The notes beneath the pieces are model-generated. The model did not search any database. It was given only the letters and a program-made list of their open reading frames with translations, and was not told where the DNA came from. From contig CALYOL010000004.1 of NCBI GenBank assembly GCA_945231345.1, forward strand, positions 1 to 34,500: a stretch of 34,500 bases of DNA, in the 5' to 3' direction. Source of the stretch: an uncultured Porphyromonadaceae bacterium (GTDB taxonomy: Bacteria > Bacteroidota > Bacteroidia > Bacteroidales > Muribaculaceae). The position numbers and the translations under genes are program-made. Below are positions 1 through 9,415 of this stretch, in pieces (positions within the stretch are counted from its first letter, which is position 1; each line of letters starts with the position of its first letter).

Positions 1-83
1 TTTTAGTTTGTTATTTTATTTTGATTATCCTTATAGCAAAACTTATGCCAAAAATCAACTAAACGTCAAAATAAGATTACTTA

Positions 84-116
84 ACAAAAAAAGGTTGCCC
101 GGGCATCCCGGGCAAC
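84..116 (-). terminator. Rho-independent terminator of the 145-1038 minus-strand gene
   Basis: Perfect 10-bp stem GTTGCCCGGG/CCCGGGCAAC (94-103/107-116), 3-nt loop; A-run on + (U-run on minus) at 85-92. Confidence 0.85.
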
Positions 117-144
117 ACATAAAAGATATGATATGTATTTAAAA

Positions 145-1038
145 TTAATCCGTTTTAACTACCAAATATGAAGAAGCATTCCAGAAACGCTTTGCATCCT
201 TAATAACGAGCACTTTCTGACCATTCACATCTTCAATTTCATAAGACTCTGCTGGCTGAGATGTAAGGACTTTTGCCTTTTTTGAATAGAGGTTAATCGA
301 GCGAAGTTCGCGTTTATCTGCTTTGATAAATGTATCACTATTAAACTCTGAAGGATTAATTTTGTCACTGCGGAGGAATCCACCACCTTTTGTCACCCCG
401 GCTTCTTTCAGCTCCTTGCCGGAACCTACGATGTAATATACGGTGTTCATTTCGTTTGTAAGGTCAGTGTTCTTCTGCTCAGCTTCCTCCTTCTTTTGAG
501 TAATGTCCTCTACTGTTGTGTTCAGCGAATCAACCGACTGTGTAAGCTGGTCTATCTGAATATTAGCTTGCGCAAGTTGGTTTCGCAACTGATTGATAGT
601 TGTTTCTTGCTCTGCTATCTGCGCTTTTAGAGTTTCTATTGATTTCTTAAGAAGTGCGTTCTGATGGCTTGAATTTGCAAGTCGTTTCTCCAGTTCCTCA
701 AGGCGCTGACGTCGTTCCTGTAGAGCATTTTGGATTGCAATCATATCATTTTTGATGCGTTCACGTTTTGATTCATTTTCCCCTCCAAGGTTTGTCTCGG
801 CGGCAAGTATGTTTTCCATACTCTTTATCTGCATCATGCCTTCAGATATGTCGTTCATCAATACCAGCAAACTGTCTTGATTGGCAAGTGCTACCTGAAG
901 TGAATCATGCGCTGTTGGAATAGGATTACCATTTTCATCTACTCCCTCTGATGAGGAATTACATGATGATAAAAATGACGCTGCTGACATGGTTGCTATC
1001 ACTGTGACTGCTAACCATTTTGACAAATTCTTTTTCAT
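145..1038 (-). CDS. Putative lipoprotein with long coiled coil and small C-terminal domain, function unknown
   Basis: Full ORF; N-terminal signal with lipobox-like AASFLSSC; heptad-rich centre. Confidence 0.75.
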   Translation of the reverse strand: MKKNLSKWLAVTVIATMSAASFLSSCNSSSEGVDENGNPIPTAHDSLQVALANQDSLLVLMNDISEGMMQIKSMENILAAETNLGGENESKRERIKNDMIAIQNALQERRQRLEELEKRLANSSHQNALLKKSIETLKAQIAEQETTINQLRNQLAQANIQIDQLTQSVDSLNTTVEDITQKKEEAEQKNTDLTNEMNTVYYIVGSGKELKEAGVTKGGGFLRSDKINPSEFNSDTFIKADKRELRSINLYSKKAKVLTSQPAESYEIEDVNGQKVLVIKDAKRFWNASSYLVVKTD

Positions 1039-1050
1039 AACTTGAAAAAT

Positions 1051-1779
1051 TTAAGATTGAATAATGTCTTTATACTTGTTTTTGTGAATTTTTTCTTCTT
1101 TTTGTTCCGGAACACCGGATACAACTATAACAATTTCACCGCGTGGTTGGTTCACTTGAAAATATTCTATCAGTTCTTGTAGTGACCCATTATGCGTAGT
1201 ATTATGCAGTTTTGAGATTTCTCGTGAAACTGATGCTGGTCGCTCTCCTCCACATACTTCTGCAAGTTGTTCAAGCGTTTTTACAAGTCTTAGCGGTGAT
1301 TCATAGATAATAAATGTCCGTGTTTCTTTCGCCAGCTCATTTAGTCTTGTTGCTCTCCCCTTTTTTAGTGGCAGAAATCCCTCAAAGCAAAATCTATCAC
1401 ATGGAAGACCTGAGTTTACAAGTGCTGGTACAAAAGCCGTTGCTCCCGGTAGTGTTTCTAATTCTATTCCGTTTTCTCGGCAAGCCCGAGATAGCAGAAA
1501 TCCAGGGTCTGATATTCCCGGAGTGCCGGCATCGGAAACAAGAGATATCACCGCACCGCCCTTTAATTTTTCTATCACACCCGCTATTGCTGTGTGTTCA
1601 TTAAATTTGTGGTGGCTTGACATTGGAGTGTTAATCCCGAAATGTCGCATCAACACTGCACTGGTGCGCGTATCTTCTGCCAATATGAGCTCACTCTGTT
1701 TCAGCACGGATATAGCTCGAGGAGACATGTCATCAAGATTTCCAACAGGTGTTGGTACTAAATATAGTTTACCGCTCAT
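1051..1779 (-). CDS. rsmI: 16S rRNA (cytidine(1402)-2'-O)-methyltransferase
   Basis: KLYLVPTPVGNLDDMSPRAISVLKQSELILAEDTRTS and LVSDAGTPGISDPG motifs typical of RsmI (SAM-dependent tetrapyrrole-methylase fold). Confidence 0.93.
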   Translation of the reverse strand: MSGKLYLVPTPVGNLDDMSPRAISVLKQSELILAEDTRTSAVLMRHFGINTPMSSHHKFNEHTAIAGVIEKLKGGAVISLVSDAGTPGISDPGFLLSRACRENGIELETLPGATAFVPALVNSGLPCDRFCFEGFLPLKKGRATRLNELAKETRTFIIYESPLRLVKTLEQLAEVCGGERPASVSREISKLHNTTHNGSLQELIEYFQVNQPRGEIVIVVSGVPEQKEEKIHKNKYKDIIQS

Positions 1780-1781
1780 CG

Positions 1782-2666
1782 TTATTGTGCATTAAAGTGA
1801 TGTTCTATGATTTTTAGGAACGCCTTTGTGCTGTCGTCTTCAGGATTCCAGCCATAATTATTCAGGAAATAGTCTTCTGCTTCTGTGTATGACCCCATTT
1901 CTGATATTAGGTCAAGAGCTTCATTATATTGAGCTGAACTATTACCGAAAAGCTCACGGCGAAAACGGAACTTGTCATTAAGAGTAAAAGCCTTGTATAT
2001 ATCCTTTGATTTATGGCGTGAAAGCACCTCATCTACTTTTATTTTAGTATCTTCTATAGCTGTACGCTTCTGCTCTTCTTGCTCTCGTTCTGACCGAAAT
2101 TCTTCATCGGATATGACATCATTACTGAAAGTAATGTTATCCTGCGCTATCTGTTCTTCTTGAGTATCACCATCAGAGACCTCGTATATTGGCTCTTTGG
2201 GGTTATCGGCGCCAGTCTGTCTTTCCTCAGATACATCATCAATATCTTCATCAAAAATATCTTGTAAATTAGAAGGATATGTTTGATTCTCAATATTAGT
2301 GACTTCTGACATACCATCATCGTTGTCACAGGCATCGCTGTCTTTTTCATCAAATGAACAGGTCTCCGGGATGACACTCTCATCATGAGTAGCCTCGCTT
2401 ACTACGTCATCTGATTGCACATCTTCTGCCTTTTCTTCATTAACGTTTTGTATAAATACATCTTCCAATTCATCATCTGAAAGTGCAGAATTAACTGTTT
2501 TGGGAGTTTCTTTTTTATCGCAGTCTATAGCACTGAGAAGAAAACCTATAGCGGAAGATATATTCTCTAATTTAGATTGGTAACTAACATCTTCAGGATT
2601 CATTTCTAAAATGCCCATTTGCAGTTCAGAAATCTTGATAAGCACTTTTTTCAATGAAACATCCAT
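1782..2666 (-). CDS. Conserved hypothetical protein; acidic disordered centre and folded C-terminal domain
   Basis: Full ORF packed between rsmI and dacB; Asp/Glu-rich middle; C-terminus FTLNDKFRFRRELFGNSSAQYNEALDLI... resembles a recurrent Bacteroidota hypothetical domain. Confidence 0.75.
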   Translation of the reverse strand: MDVSLKKVLIKISELQMGILEMNPEDVSYQSKLENISSAIGFLLSAIDCDKKETPKTVNSALSDDELEDVFIQNVNEEKAEDVQSDDVVSEATHDESVIPETCSFDEKDSDACDNDDGMSEVTNIENQTYPSNLQDIFDEDIDDVSEERQTGADNPKEPIYEVSDGDTQEEQIAQDNITFSNDVISDEEFRSEREQEEQKRTAIEDTKIKVDEVLSRHKSKDIYKAFTLNDKFRFRRELFGNSSAQYNEALDLISEMGSYTEAEDYFLNNYGWNPEDDSTKAFLKIIEHHFNAQ

Positions 2667-2668
2667 GA

Positions 2669-4015
2669 TTATTCGTAATATTTTGATAGGAATAGTTCTA
2701 TTTGTTTATGAAGTTCAGGCAACTTGCACTTGAAGTTGTTTATCATCACCGCTACTGCATACCTTGGATTATCGTCATCATCGAGCAAATAACCGGCATA
2801 GCATCTTACAGCTCCCATACTTCCGCTTTTCAGTGCTGCGCGACCTTCCAGGACACTTCCCTTAAATGTATTTTTTAGAGTGCCATCCATCCCGGCTCTT
2901 GGAAATATGTCTATGAAATCCTCGTTTTTTGACATCATTTTCAATACTTGTACAAGGAATGCTGGTGATATGCCATTGCTGCGTGAAAGTCCGCTGCCGT
3001 CTTTTATGGTATACATATCCGTTGATATCCCTTTTGACTCATAAAACTCTTTTTCCACCTTAAGGGCTTCTTTTATTGACTTTCCTGGAGCAAGAAGACG
3101 TAATGTTGATTCCGCCATCATATTATCGCTGCGACTCATAAGGTCTTTTAGTATGGCTTTTAGTGCCGGTGAATAGTATGATGCCACTGGAATAGAATCT
3201 GTATCCATTTCCATTTCCTGATTGTCTATTTCTTCATCGTATATAAACACGATGCTTGAATCTGCCATACATTCACAAAGCTCTGAAATAAACAAGTCAT
3301 TTGGTCTCGGATTGGGCAGTTTCAGTGACGTGTCTTCTGAAAATTCTTCAGTATCATCTATTTCATTGTATGATGCACCAAAACTTTGGTTAAGGTACAG
3401 CTTGCCATCAACCGTATTTACCATTTCATCAAATATTACACTACTTGGACGAGTCTCGTATGTCGTGGGATTATACCAGAATACGTTGTCGCGGTGATTA
3501 AATGAATACCATCCTGTACCATATTCATAATATCCGTCTTCTATTTCCCATGTCCCAAGTTTCCCTTGGTTCGCCGCGTCGCCTAAATCTACAGACATAT
3601 TGCCTGCAATTCGTTTTACGCCCATACCCTTCAGTGAAGACACTATATCTTCTATGAACGTCTGATTGTCTGGGAAATGTCTGCTGTATAGCGTTGGGTC
3701 ACCACTCCCTTTTATTATCAAGTCGCCATATAATGTGCCATCTTTTATAATGCCATATATATATGCTGGTGTTTCATACTGATAGTCGTATGGATACAGC
3801 GATAATGCCGCTGCTGATGTAACCAGTTTCATGGTACTTGCAGGGATTAACGATTTTGCACCATTACAGTTAAATACTTCCCTTTCTTCCTGTAAATCAT
3901 ACACAACTATGCCCACAGAAGATACACTATCTGAATAGAACTTCAGTGGACAATCACTCGCTCTTAATGCATAAGGCATTAATAACAAAGCCGTTATAAG
4001 CAAATTCTTTATCAT
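2669..4015 (-). CDS. dacB: D-alanyl-D-alanine carboxypeptidase/endopeptidase (PBP4, peptidase S13 family)
   Basis: Signal peptide; SxxK (ASTMK), SxN (SDN) and KSG motifs. Confidence 0.9.
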   Translation of the reverse strand: MIKNLLITALLLMPYALRASDCPLKFYSDSVSSVGIVVYDLQEEREVFNCNGAKSLIPASTMKLVTSAAALSLYPYDYQYETPAYIYGIIKDGTLYGDLIIKGSGDPTLYSRHFPDNQTFIEDIVSSLKGMGVKRIAGNMSVDLGDAANQGKLGTWEIEDGYYEYGTGWYSFNHRDNVFWYNPTTYETRPSSVIFDEMVNTVDGKLYLNQSFGASYNEIDDTEEFSEDTSLKLPNPRPNDLFISELCECMADSSIVFIYDEEIDNQEMEMDTDSIPVASYYSPALKAILKDLMSRSDNMMAESTLRLLAPGKSIKEALKVEKEFYESKGISTDMYTIKDGSGLSRSNGISPAFLVQVLKMMSKNEDFIDIFPRAGMDGTLKNTFKGSVLEGRAALKSGSMGAVRCYAGYLLDDDDNPRYAVAVMINNFKCKLPELHKQIELFLSKYYE

Positions 4016-4171
4016 ATCTAATATTTTGTTCTAAATCTTATGCGAAATTACAAATAAACTTTCAATTATCGTACATTATTGGAAACTTTTTCTGAAACAC
4101 CGCTCCAAAACAATGATTTTATCTAAAATTAATAAGAAAACACTACCTGTCATGCCTTCGTTTTTATTTTG

Positions 4172-4179
4172 CAAAGTTA
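4172..4179 (-). promoter_or_regulatory. Candidate -7 element (TAACTTTG on minus) for dacB and downstream genes
   Basis: Matches Bacteroidota TAnnTTTG; TTGAC about 21 bp upstream on the minus strand. Confidence 0.5.
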
Positions 4180-4326
4180 CAAAATACAATATGCCATTGT
4201 CAAGTGTTTTAAGATATTTTAACTATAATTAAATAACAGCGTTGTTTTGTTAAATTCTGTTAATTATATTGATTTCTTGAAACCTTTTGGTAATTTAGTA
4301 CGTCAAATTTACAAATTGATAAAACA

Positions 4327-5337
4327 ATGAAGAAGAAAACCATAATAATAGCTGAAGCTGGTGTGAATCACAATGGAGATTTCTCACGTGCTTGCGAAAT
4401 GATAAGGGTGGCAAAATTAGCCGGTGCTGACTATGTCAAATTTCAGACAGCCGTTCCTGAACTCGTCATATCATCCATTGCTCCTAAAGCTGAATATCAA
4501 AAGGAAACAACTGGAGCACAGGAATCTCAACTCGAAATGTGCAAGAAAATTCACCTCCCGGTTTCTGATTACGCAAAACTCGCGGAAATTTGCAAAAACG
4601 AAGGCATTGGTTTTATGAGCACACCATTTGACCTTGTCTCCATTGATGTCCTTGCTAAACTTGACATGGATTATTGGAAAATACCATCAGGTGAAATCAC
4701 AAATCTCCCGTATTTGCGCAAAATTGCAAGCAAAGGAGGCAAAGTGATTCTTTCTACAGGGATGTCTATGCCTGAAGAAATTAAAGACGCTTGCAATATT
4801 CTCATTTACGGCGGAATTAAGGCTGAAGACATTTCTCTGCTCCATTGTAACACTCAATATCCTACTCCGTTCCGCGACGTCAATCTCCTTGCAATGAACA
4901 CCCTTAGGAGCATCAATCCCGCAGGAATGGTTGGTTACAGTGACCATACAGTTGGCATTGAAGTACCGGTCGCTGCAGTTGCCCTTGGCGCTGAAATAAT
5001 TGAAAAACATTTCACTCTTGACAAAACGCTCCCTGGCCCTGACCATAAGGCTTCGTTAGACCCGAAAGAGCTTTCGGATATGATAACTGCAATACGAAAT
5101 ATTGAAATTGCACTCGGTGATGAACATAAGACTGTTTCAGAATCGGAACGCCCAAATATCACCGTCGCACGCAAAAGCATTGTTGCAGCTCGCGACATTA
5201 AGGCTGGAGAAACGCTCACTGAAGAAAACATCACCGTGAAGCGTCCAGGTAATGGTATTTCCCCCATGCTTTGGGATAGTGTCATTGGCACTAAGGCAAT
5301 TATGGATTTCAAATACGATGAACTAATTAAAATTTAA
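4327..5337 (+). CDS. neuB: N-acetylneuraminate synthase family protein (NeuB domain plus C-terminal SAF domain)
   Basis: IIAEAGVNHNGD start, FQTA, GYSDHT and EKHFTLDKTLPGPDH motifs; C-terminal SAF-like IVAARDIKAGETLTEENI. Confidence 0.9.
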   Translation: MKKKTIIIAEAGVNHNGDFSRACEMIRVAKLAGADYVKFQTAVPELVISSIAPKAEYQKETTGAQESQLEMCKKIHLPVSDYAKLAEICKNEGIGFMSTPFDLVSIDVLAKLDMDYWKIPSGEITNLPYLRKIASKGGKVILSTGMSMPEEIKDACNILIYGGIKAEDISLLHCNTQYPTPFRDVNLLAMNTLRSINPAGMVGYSDHTVGIEVPVAAVALGAEIIEKHFTLDKTLPGPDHKASLDPKELSDMITAIRNIEIALGDEHKTVSESERPNITVARKSIVAARDIKAGETLTEENITVKRPGNGISPMLWDSVIGTKAIMDFKYDELIKI

Positions 5338-5343
5338 TATATT

Positions 5344-5805
5344 ATGGCACAATATTTTATCTATTTTCAAGGAAAGCAAGTAGGTCCTCTTAACAAGCAA
5401 GACCTCATTAACTACGGTATTAATCGTGACTCTTTTGTATGGGAAGTCGGCACTCCTGAATGGAAACAGGCTTCACAAATTCCTGACCTTGCAGATATCA
5501 TTCCTCCAGCTCCACCTGTCAATGGCTTTTATACTCAGGGAGCATATCCACAGTACCCCAATCAGGAAATCAACAACAAGAAAATCGTCGCTTCCATTTT
5601 GGCTCTGATTTTCACCGGGCTTGGAATCCACTATTTCTATCTTGGCAAGATAACTGCAGGTATCCTCACCATTGTACTCTCATTGGTCACATGCGGAATA
5701 TGGAGCTTTGTAATGCTCGTACAGGGCATTGTAATGCTCACAATGGATGACAACTCTTTTGCACAAAAGTATCTCAATTCCAACTCCTCTTTCCCTCTCT
5801 TCTAA
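5344..5805 (+). CDS. GYF_2-like and TM2 domain membrane protein
   Basis: N-terminal YFIYFQGKQVGPLNKQDL...WKQASQIPDL; C-terminal two-helix TM2-like IVASILALIFTGLGIHYFYLGK. Only 6 nt after neuB. Confidence 0.82.
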   Translation: MAQYFIYFQGKQVGPLNKQDLINYGINRDSFVWEVGTPEWKQASQIPDLADIIPPAPPVNGFYTQGAYPQYPNQEINNKKIVASILALIFTGLGIHYFYLGKITAGILTIVLSLVTCGIWSFVMLVQGIVMLTMDDNSFAQKYLNSNSSFPLF

Positions 5806-5825
5806 AGTTTCAGAATAATTTAATA

Positions 5826-5864
5826 AAACCCGGGGATATCGTATTTTACGGCATCCCCGGGTTT
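5826..5864. terminator. Bidirectional intrinsic terminator between convergent genes
   Basis: 12-bp perfect stem AAACCCGGGGAT/ATCCCCGGGTTT with T-rich flanks on both strands. Confidence 0.85.
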
Positions 5865-5914
5865 ATTATTCTTCAACTTATCTGCTTCAAAAGCAATCCT
5901 GACTATTAACTCAA

Positions 5915-6637
5915 CTATATGTCCCCCTGGTTAGCAAGAGTAATAGAGCGCGTTGAGTTAATAGAACTTAGCGACTTGAATAAGGCTATAAAGTCCGTAG
6001 AGTCTTTAGACAACACAAAGAGGTTCAGATTTGTGAATTTCTCCGCATAGTCATATTCCACATACACATTCACGAGGGTTACATTCTCCTTTAAAAGCTC
6101 TGATTTATACGGATTTATATCCTCAATTATCCCGTCAATTTTCATGCGGATAATTCGAGACTGGGCGCCCATATTTTTTCGATGCTCAAATTTTTCTACC
6201 TGTACAAGAACTACCATAATTAGCGCCGTAGCAACAATAGAAAGTGTATAAAGCCCAACGCCTACAGCAAGCCCAATTGTAGCGACTATCCAAATCCCGG
6301 CAGCAGTTGTAAGTCCGCGAACAGAACCCTTCATCTGTATTATTGCGCCGGCTCCAAGAAAACCTATTCCTGAAAGTACTTGCGCTGCAATTCGCCCGGG
6401 GTCTCCGTTTTTAAGTCCTAAATACTCCTGCGGCACATATATCGAAATAAGCATAGCAAGTGTAGCTCCCATCGAGATTAACGCAAATGTGCGTATGCCG
6501 GCTGTTTGACCTTTTGTTTTACGCTCATACCCTACTATGCTGCCAAGTGCCATACTTAGCAACAGTCTAAATATAGCAGACGAAGTATTTACCTCTATCC
6601 CCGTTATATCGTTGTATATTTGCTCAAATAATCCCAT
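5915..6637 (-). CDS. MgtC/SapB family membrane protein
   Basis: RLLLSMALGSIVGYERKTKGQTAGIRTFALISMGATL...QVLSGIGFLGAGAIIQ typical of MgtC/SapB. Confidence 0.92.
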   Translation of the reverse strand: MGLFEQIYNDITGIEVNTSSAIFRLLLSMALGSIVGYERKTKGQTAGIRTFALISMGATLAMLISIYVPQEYLGLKNGDPGRIAAQVLSGIGFLGAGAIIQMKGSVRGLTTAAGIWIVATIGLAVGVGLYTLSIVATALIMVVLVQVEKFEHRKNMGAQSRIIRMKIDGIIEDINPYKSELLKENVTLVNVYVEYDYAEKFTNLNLFVLSKDSTDFIALFKSLSSINSTRSITLANQGDI

Positions 6638-6707
6638 AATGATAAATTAATAAATACAACGCACCGATAGTGTAAGATGTTCAGTTATTAACAACTATTG
6701 TTACTGG

Positions 6708-7646
6708 TTATTTCTTCATTGTGAACTTTTTTGAAGCAAGGCGATAATTATCAGCAAACAGCTCAACAGTATACTCTCCTGGATTAAGGGTCGCATTTAC
6801 ATCCCAATACATCTGAATGCCTGCAATTTCCTCTCCTTCATATTCAATTACCTTTCTCGCAGAGCATTTCACGCTTTGACCTTCAAAATTAAATACGCCA
6901 CCATTGCCAAGCAAATCACCTTCAGGACTTACAAGACGCAGATAAATGACTTTTTCACCTACAGGTGTTGAGTTGTTTTGAGGTATTGTAAATGTTACTA
7001 CAAGCTGGCGTGCCTTTGTTATATTGTTCTCTGTTTTGCCATTTTTTTTGAGCGCACGCAGCGAAACTCCCGTCACATTTAGCTTCTCGGCGAGAGTCAT
7101 GCGCTCATTTAACTCCTCATTTGTTTTTGAAACAGATTCTACACGTTCATTCAGGCGACGGTTTTTCTCTTTAATTTCTTGATTTTCAGTCTTAAGACCT
7201 TGATTTTCGCGTGAAAGTGAATCTATTTGAGCCACATAATGACGTAGCAGCCCTTTAAGTGTAGCAATCTGGTCTTGTAGCTCTTTTATACGAGCGGCAT
7301 TTTTGCGCTTCTCCATTTTCAGCTCTTGAAGCAACTTTTCCACTTTTGCTTTAGCTGCAGCATACTTTTCTACAATTGAGTCATTTGCAAGTAACTGAGT
7401 CTGATTTTCATACTGTGCATACTCATTATTGAGTGCCTCATATTCATTTGCAAGTTGGAGCTGCTCATTTGTCAATTTTAGCTGTTCTATTTCCTCTTGC
7501 GCAGCATTGGTCTTTGCCATTTGTAGCGCTACCAATATGCCTGCTATCACCACAACGCCAACAATAATTAGAGCTATGATAATATTTTTTTTAGAAAAAT
7601 TTATTTTCTTTTTTTTTGAATCGTTAACTGAATTATTCTGTTCCAT
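6708..7646 (-). CDS. Single-pass membrane coiled-coil protein, function unknown
   Basis: N-terminal TM (IIIALIIVGVVVIAGILVAL), long coiled coil, C-terminal beta-rich segment. Confidence 0.75.
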   Translation of the reverse strand: MEQNNSVNDSKKKKINFSKKNIIIALIIVGVVVIAGILVALQMAKTNAAQEEIEQLKLTNEQLQLANEYEALNNEYAQYENQTQLLANDSIVEKYAAAKAKVEKLLQELKMEKRKNAARIKELQDQIATLKGLLRHYVAQIDSLSRENQGLKTENQEIKEKNRRLNERVESVSKTNEELNERMTLAEKLNVTGVSLRALKKNGKTENNITKARQLVVTFTIPQNNSTPVGEKVIYLRLVSPEGDLLGNGGVFNFEGQSVKCSARKVIEYEGEEIAGIQMYWDVNATLNPGEYTVELFADNYRLASKKFTMKK

Positions 7647-7653
7647 AACTTAT

Positions 7654-8703
7654 TTAAAATGAAGTAAATCGGAAAATTATCTGATGAAAATATCTTTTGC
7701 CAGGTCTCAATACTTGAGAAGGAAAATTGGGGTGATTAGGAGCATCTGGCAGCCCCTGACATTCAATGGCAACACAGTCATAGTCATGATATTCTGCCCC
7801 ACCTTTGCCTTTTGGAGAGCCTGTAAGCCAATTCCCGGTATAAACCTGTACTCCTGGCTGAGTAGAATCAATTTGAATTTTGCGCCGAGACATATTATCC
7901 TTCAGAATCGCTATTGGACGCAATTTTTTCTCCTCGTACCCATCCGCTACCCAGCAATGGTCATAACCTTTACCGAATCGCAATGGTTCAAAGTTATCTT
8001 TTATTCTGTCCTCAATCTTATGGCTCACAGTGAAATCCATAGGAGTGCCTTTTACGGGGAGCATTCTACCAGTTGGCGTAAGAGACTCGTCTGTCTCGAG
8101 GTATTTTGAGCAAAATAGCTGCAGCTCATGCTGAAGAGCATTCGCCGCATTGTGTCCCGAAAGGCAAAAATATGTATGGTTTGTTAGATTCAAAATTGTT
8201 GCAGCATCAGTTGTTGCTTCCATCGTCAAATGTAGCTCATTATTTTCTGTCCACCGATAATTAGCGCGAACCTCAATATTGCCGGGATAATTTTCATCTC
8301 CATCATTACTCTTTAGAGTAAATGTGACATCACCGGCCTCTCCGTCTACCGCAAACAGCCAATTGTGGTTTTGAAGCCCTTCTGGACCTCCGTGCAGATG
8401 ATTAGGTCCACAATTAACCGCTAACTTATATTCTTTTCCATCAAGAGAAAATAGTCCGCGAGCAATACGATTTGCATATCTTCCGGGTATTTTCCCTGAG
8501 CAGGGACCATCGTATATATAATCACATGGATTTTCATATCCCATTACTATGTCTGCAAGGTTCCCATTTTTATCTGGTACGCAAATGCTGATAATTCCGG
8601 CTCCAAGAGTTGAGAGAGTGACATAAGCTCCACTTTTATTTGTCAAAGTGATATATGAGATTATCCCTTTTGCAGATTCAAATTTCTCAATTTTTGCTTT
8701 CAT
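7654..8703 (-). CDS. galM: Aldose 1-epimerase (galactose mutarotase)
   Basis: GRYANRIARG, NCGPNHLHGGPEG, LNLTNHTYF and IECQGLPDAPNHPNFPS motifs. Confidence 0.93.
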   Translation of the reverse strand: MKAKIEKFESAKGIISYITLTNKSGAYVTLSTLGAGIISICVPDKNGNLADIVMGYENPCDYIYDGPCSGKIPGRYANRIARGLFSLDGKEYKLAVNCGPNHLHGGPEGLQNHNWLFAVDGEAGDVTFTLKSNDGDENYPGNIEVRANYRWTENNELHLTMEATTDAATILNLTNHTYFCLSGHNAANALQHELQLFCSKYLETDESLTPTGRMLPVKGTPMDFTVSHKIEDRIKDNFEPLRFGKGYDHCWVADGYEEKKLRPIAILKDNMSRRKIQIDSTQPGVQVYTGNWLTGSPKGKGGAEYHDYDCVAIECQGLPDAPNHPNFPSQVLRPGKRYFHQIIFRFTSF

Positions 8704-8786
8704 GAATTTAAGTCATTTATTTTTCTGCAAAATTACGACTTTTTTCTTAAATATCTAAGACCAAATATATTTTTAGAGTCATAAAT

Positions 8787-8817
8787 TTTGTTATTTCCTC
8801 TTTTGTGCCTAAATTTG
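8787..8817 (+). promoter_or_regulatory. Bacteroidota sigma-ABfr-type promoter
   Basis: TTTG (8787-8790) - 19 bp - TAAATTTG (8810-8817), matching TTTG/N19-21/TAnnTTTG; supports translation start at 8833 rather than 8788. Confidence 0.7.
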
Positions 8818-8832
8818 TGTAAAAATTATAAC

Positions 8833-9366
8833 ATGGAAGTATTTAGCGACATGCAGCAGGTAAAACGCCATTTCTTTGCGTTGAGAAATGGCATTATTGC
8901 TGACACTATACGCAAAGCAGGATATGATTATAAAATCATATTTGGGCTCAACATACCTCAGCTTAAAGAAATTGCTGAAAATCTGGGTAAAAATCTAAAT
9001 CTGGCACTAAAGTTGCGTGAAAATGTATCTACTCGCGAAAGTCTACTCCTTGCCCCCATGATATATCCTGTAGATAGTTTGACATACGATGATGCTTTTT
9101 TATGGGCTAAATCTTGTCCTACCACAGAAGTGGCAGACGTTCTCTGTCATTCACTTCTAAAGTTTTCTCCATATGCTGCAAAACTATCCGAAGAGATGAT
9201 TATATCTGATAATTCAATGCATAAATACTTGGGTATGAGATTATTGCTCAATATTTCCGCACAGATTTCAGATAGTATTAAGTCAGTATGCCGTTCAGAG
9301 GTCGAAAACGCTACATCTCTGAGATTTATAGCAAATCAAGTTTTACTTGACAAGGACTTTGAATAA
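8833..9366 (+). CDS. DNA alkylation repair-like (AlkD-type HEAT-like) protein
   Basis: Helical repeat sequence, NIPQLKEIAENLGKN and SLLLAPMIYP; start moved to internal ATG (MEVFSDMQQ) because the promoter overlaps the longer ORF. Confidence 0.65.
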   Translation: MEVFSDMQQVKRHFFALRNGIIADTIRKAGYDYKIIFGLNIPQLKEIAENLGKNLNLALKLRENVSTRESLLLAPMIYPVDSLTYDDAFLWAKSCPTTEVADVLCHSLLKFSPYAAKLSEEMIISDNSMHKYLGMRLLLNISAQISDSIKSVCRSEVENATSLRFIANQVLLDKDFE

Positions 9367-9415
9367 TGTTTTTAATAAATACTTTTCTGAAAATTAATAT
9401 TCAAATTTAAACATA

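Noticed and set aside
4021-4326. Possible ncRNA in the dacB-neuB divergent spacer
   Set aside because: Only AT-rich sequence and promoter-like words; no convincing secondary structure found by eye.
4687-5312. Two ORFs (119 and 125 aa) opposite neuB
   Set aside because: Antisense shadow ORFs inside a confident CDS.
7684-8109. 141-aa ORF opposite galM
   Set aside because: Antisense to conserved epimerase motifs; unlikely real.
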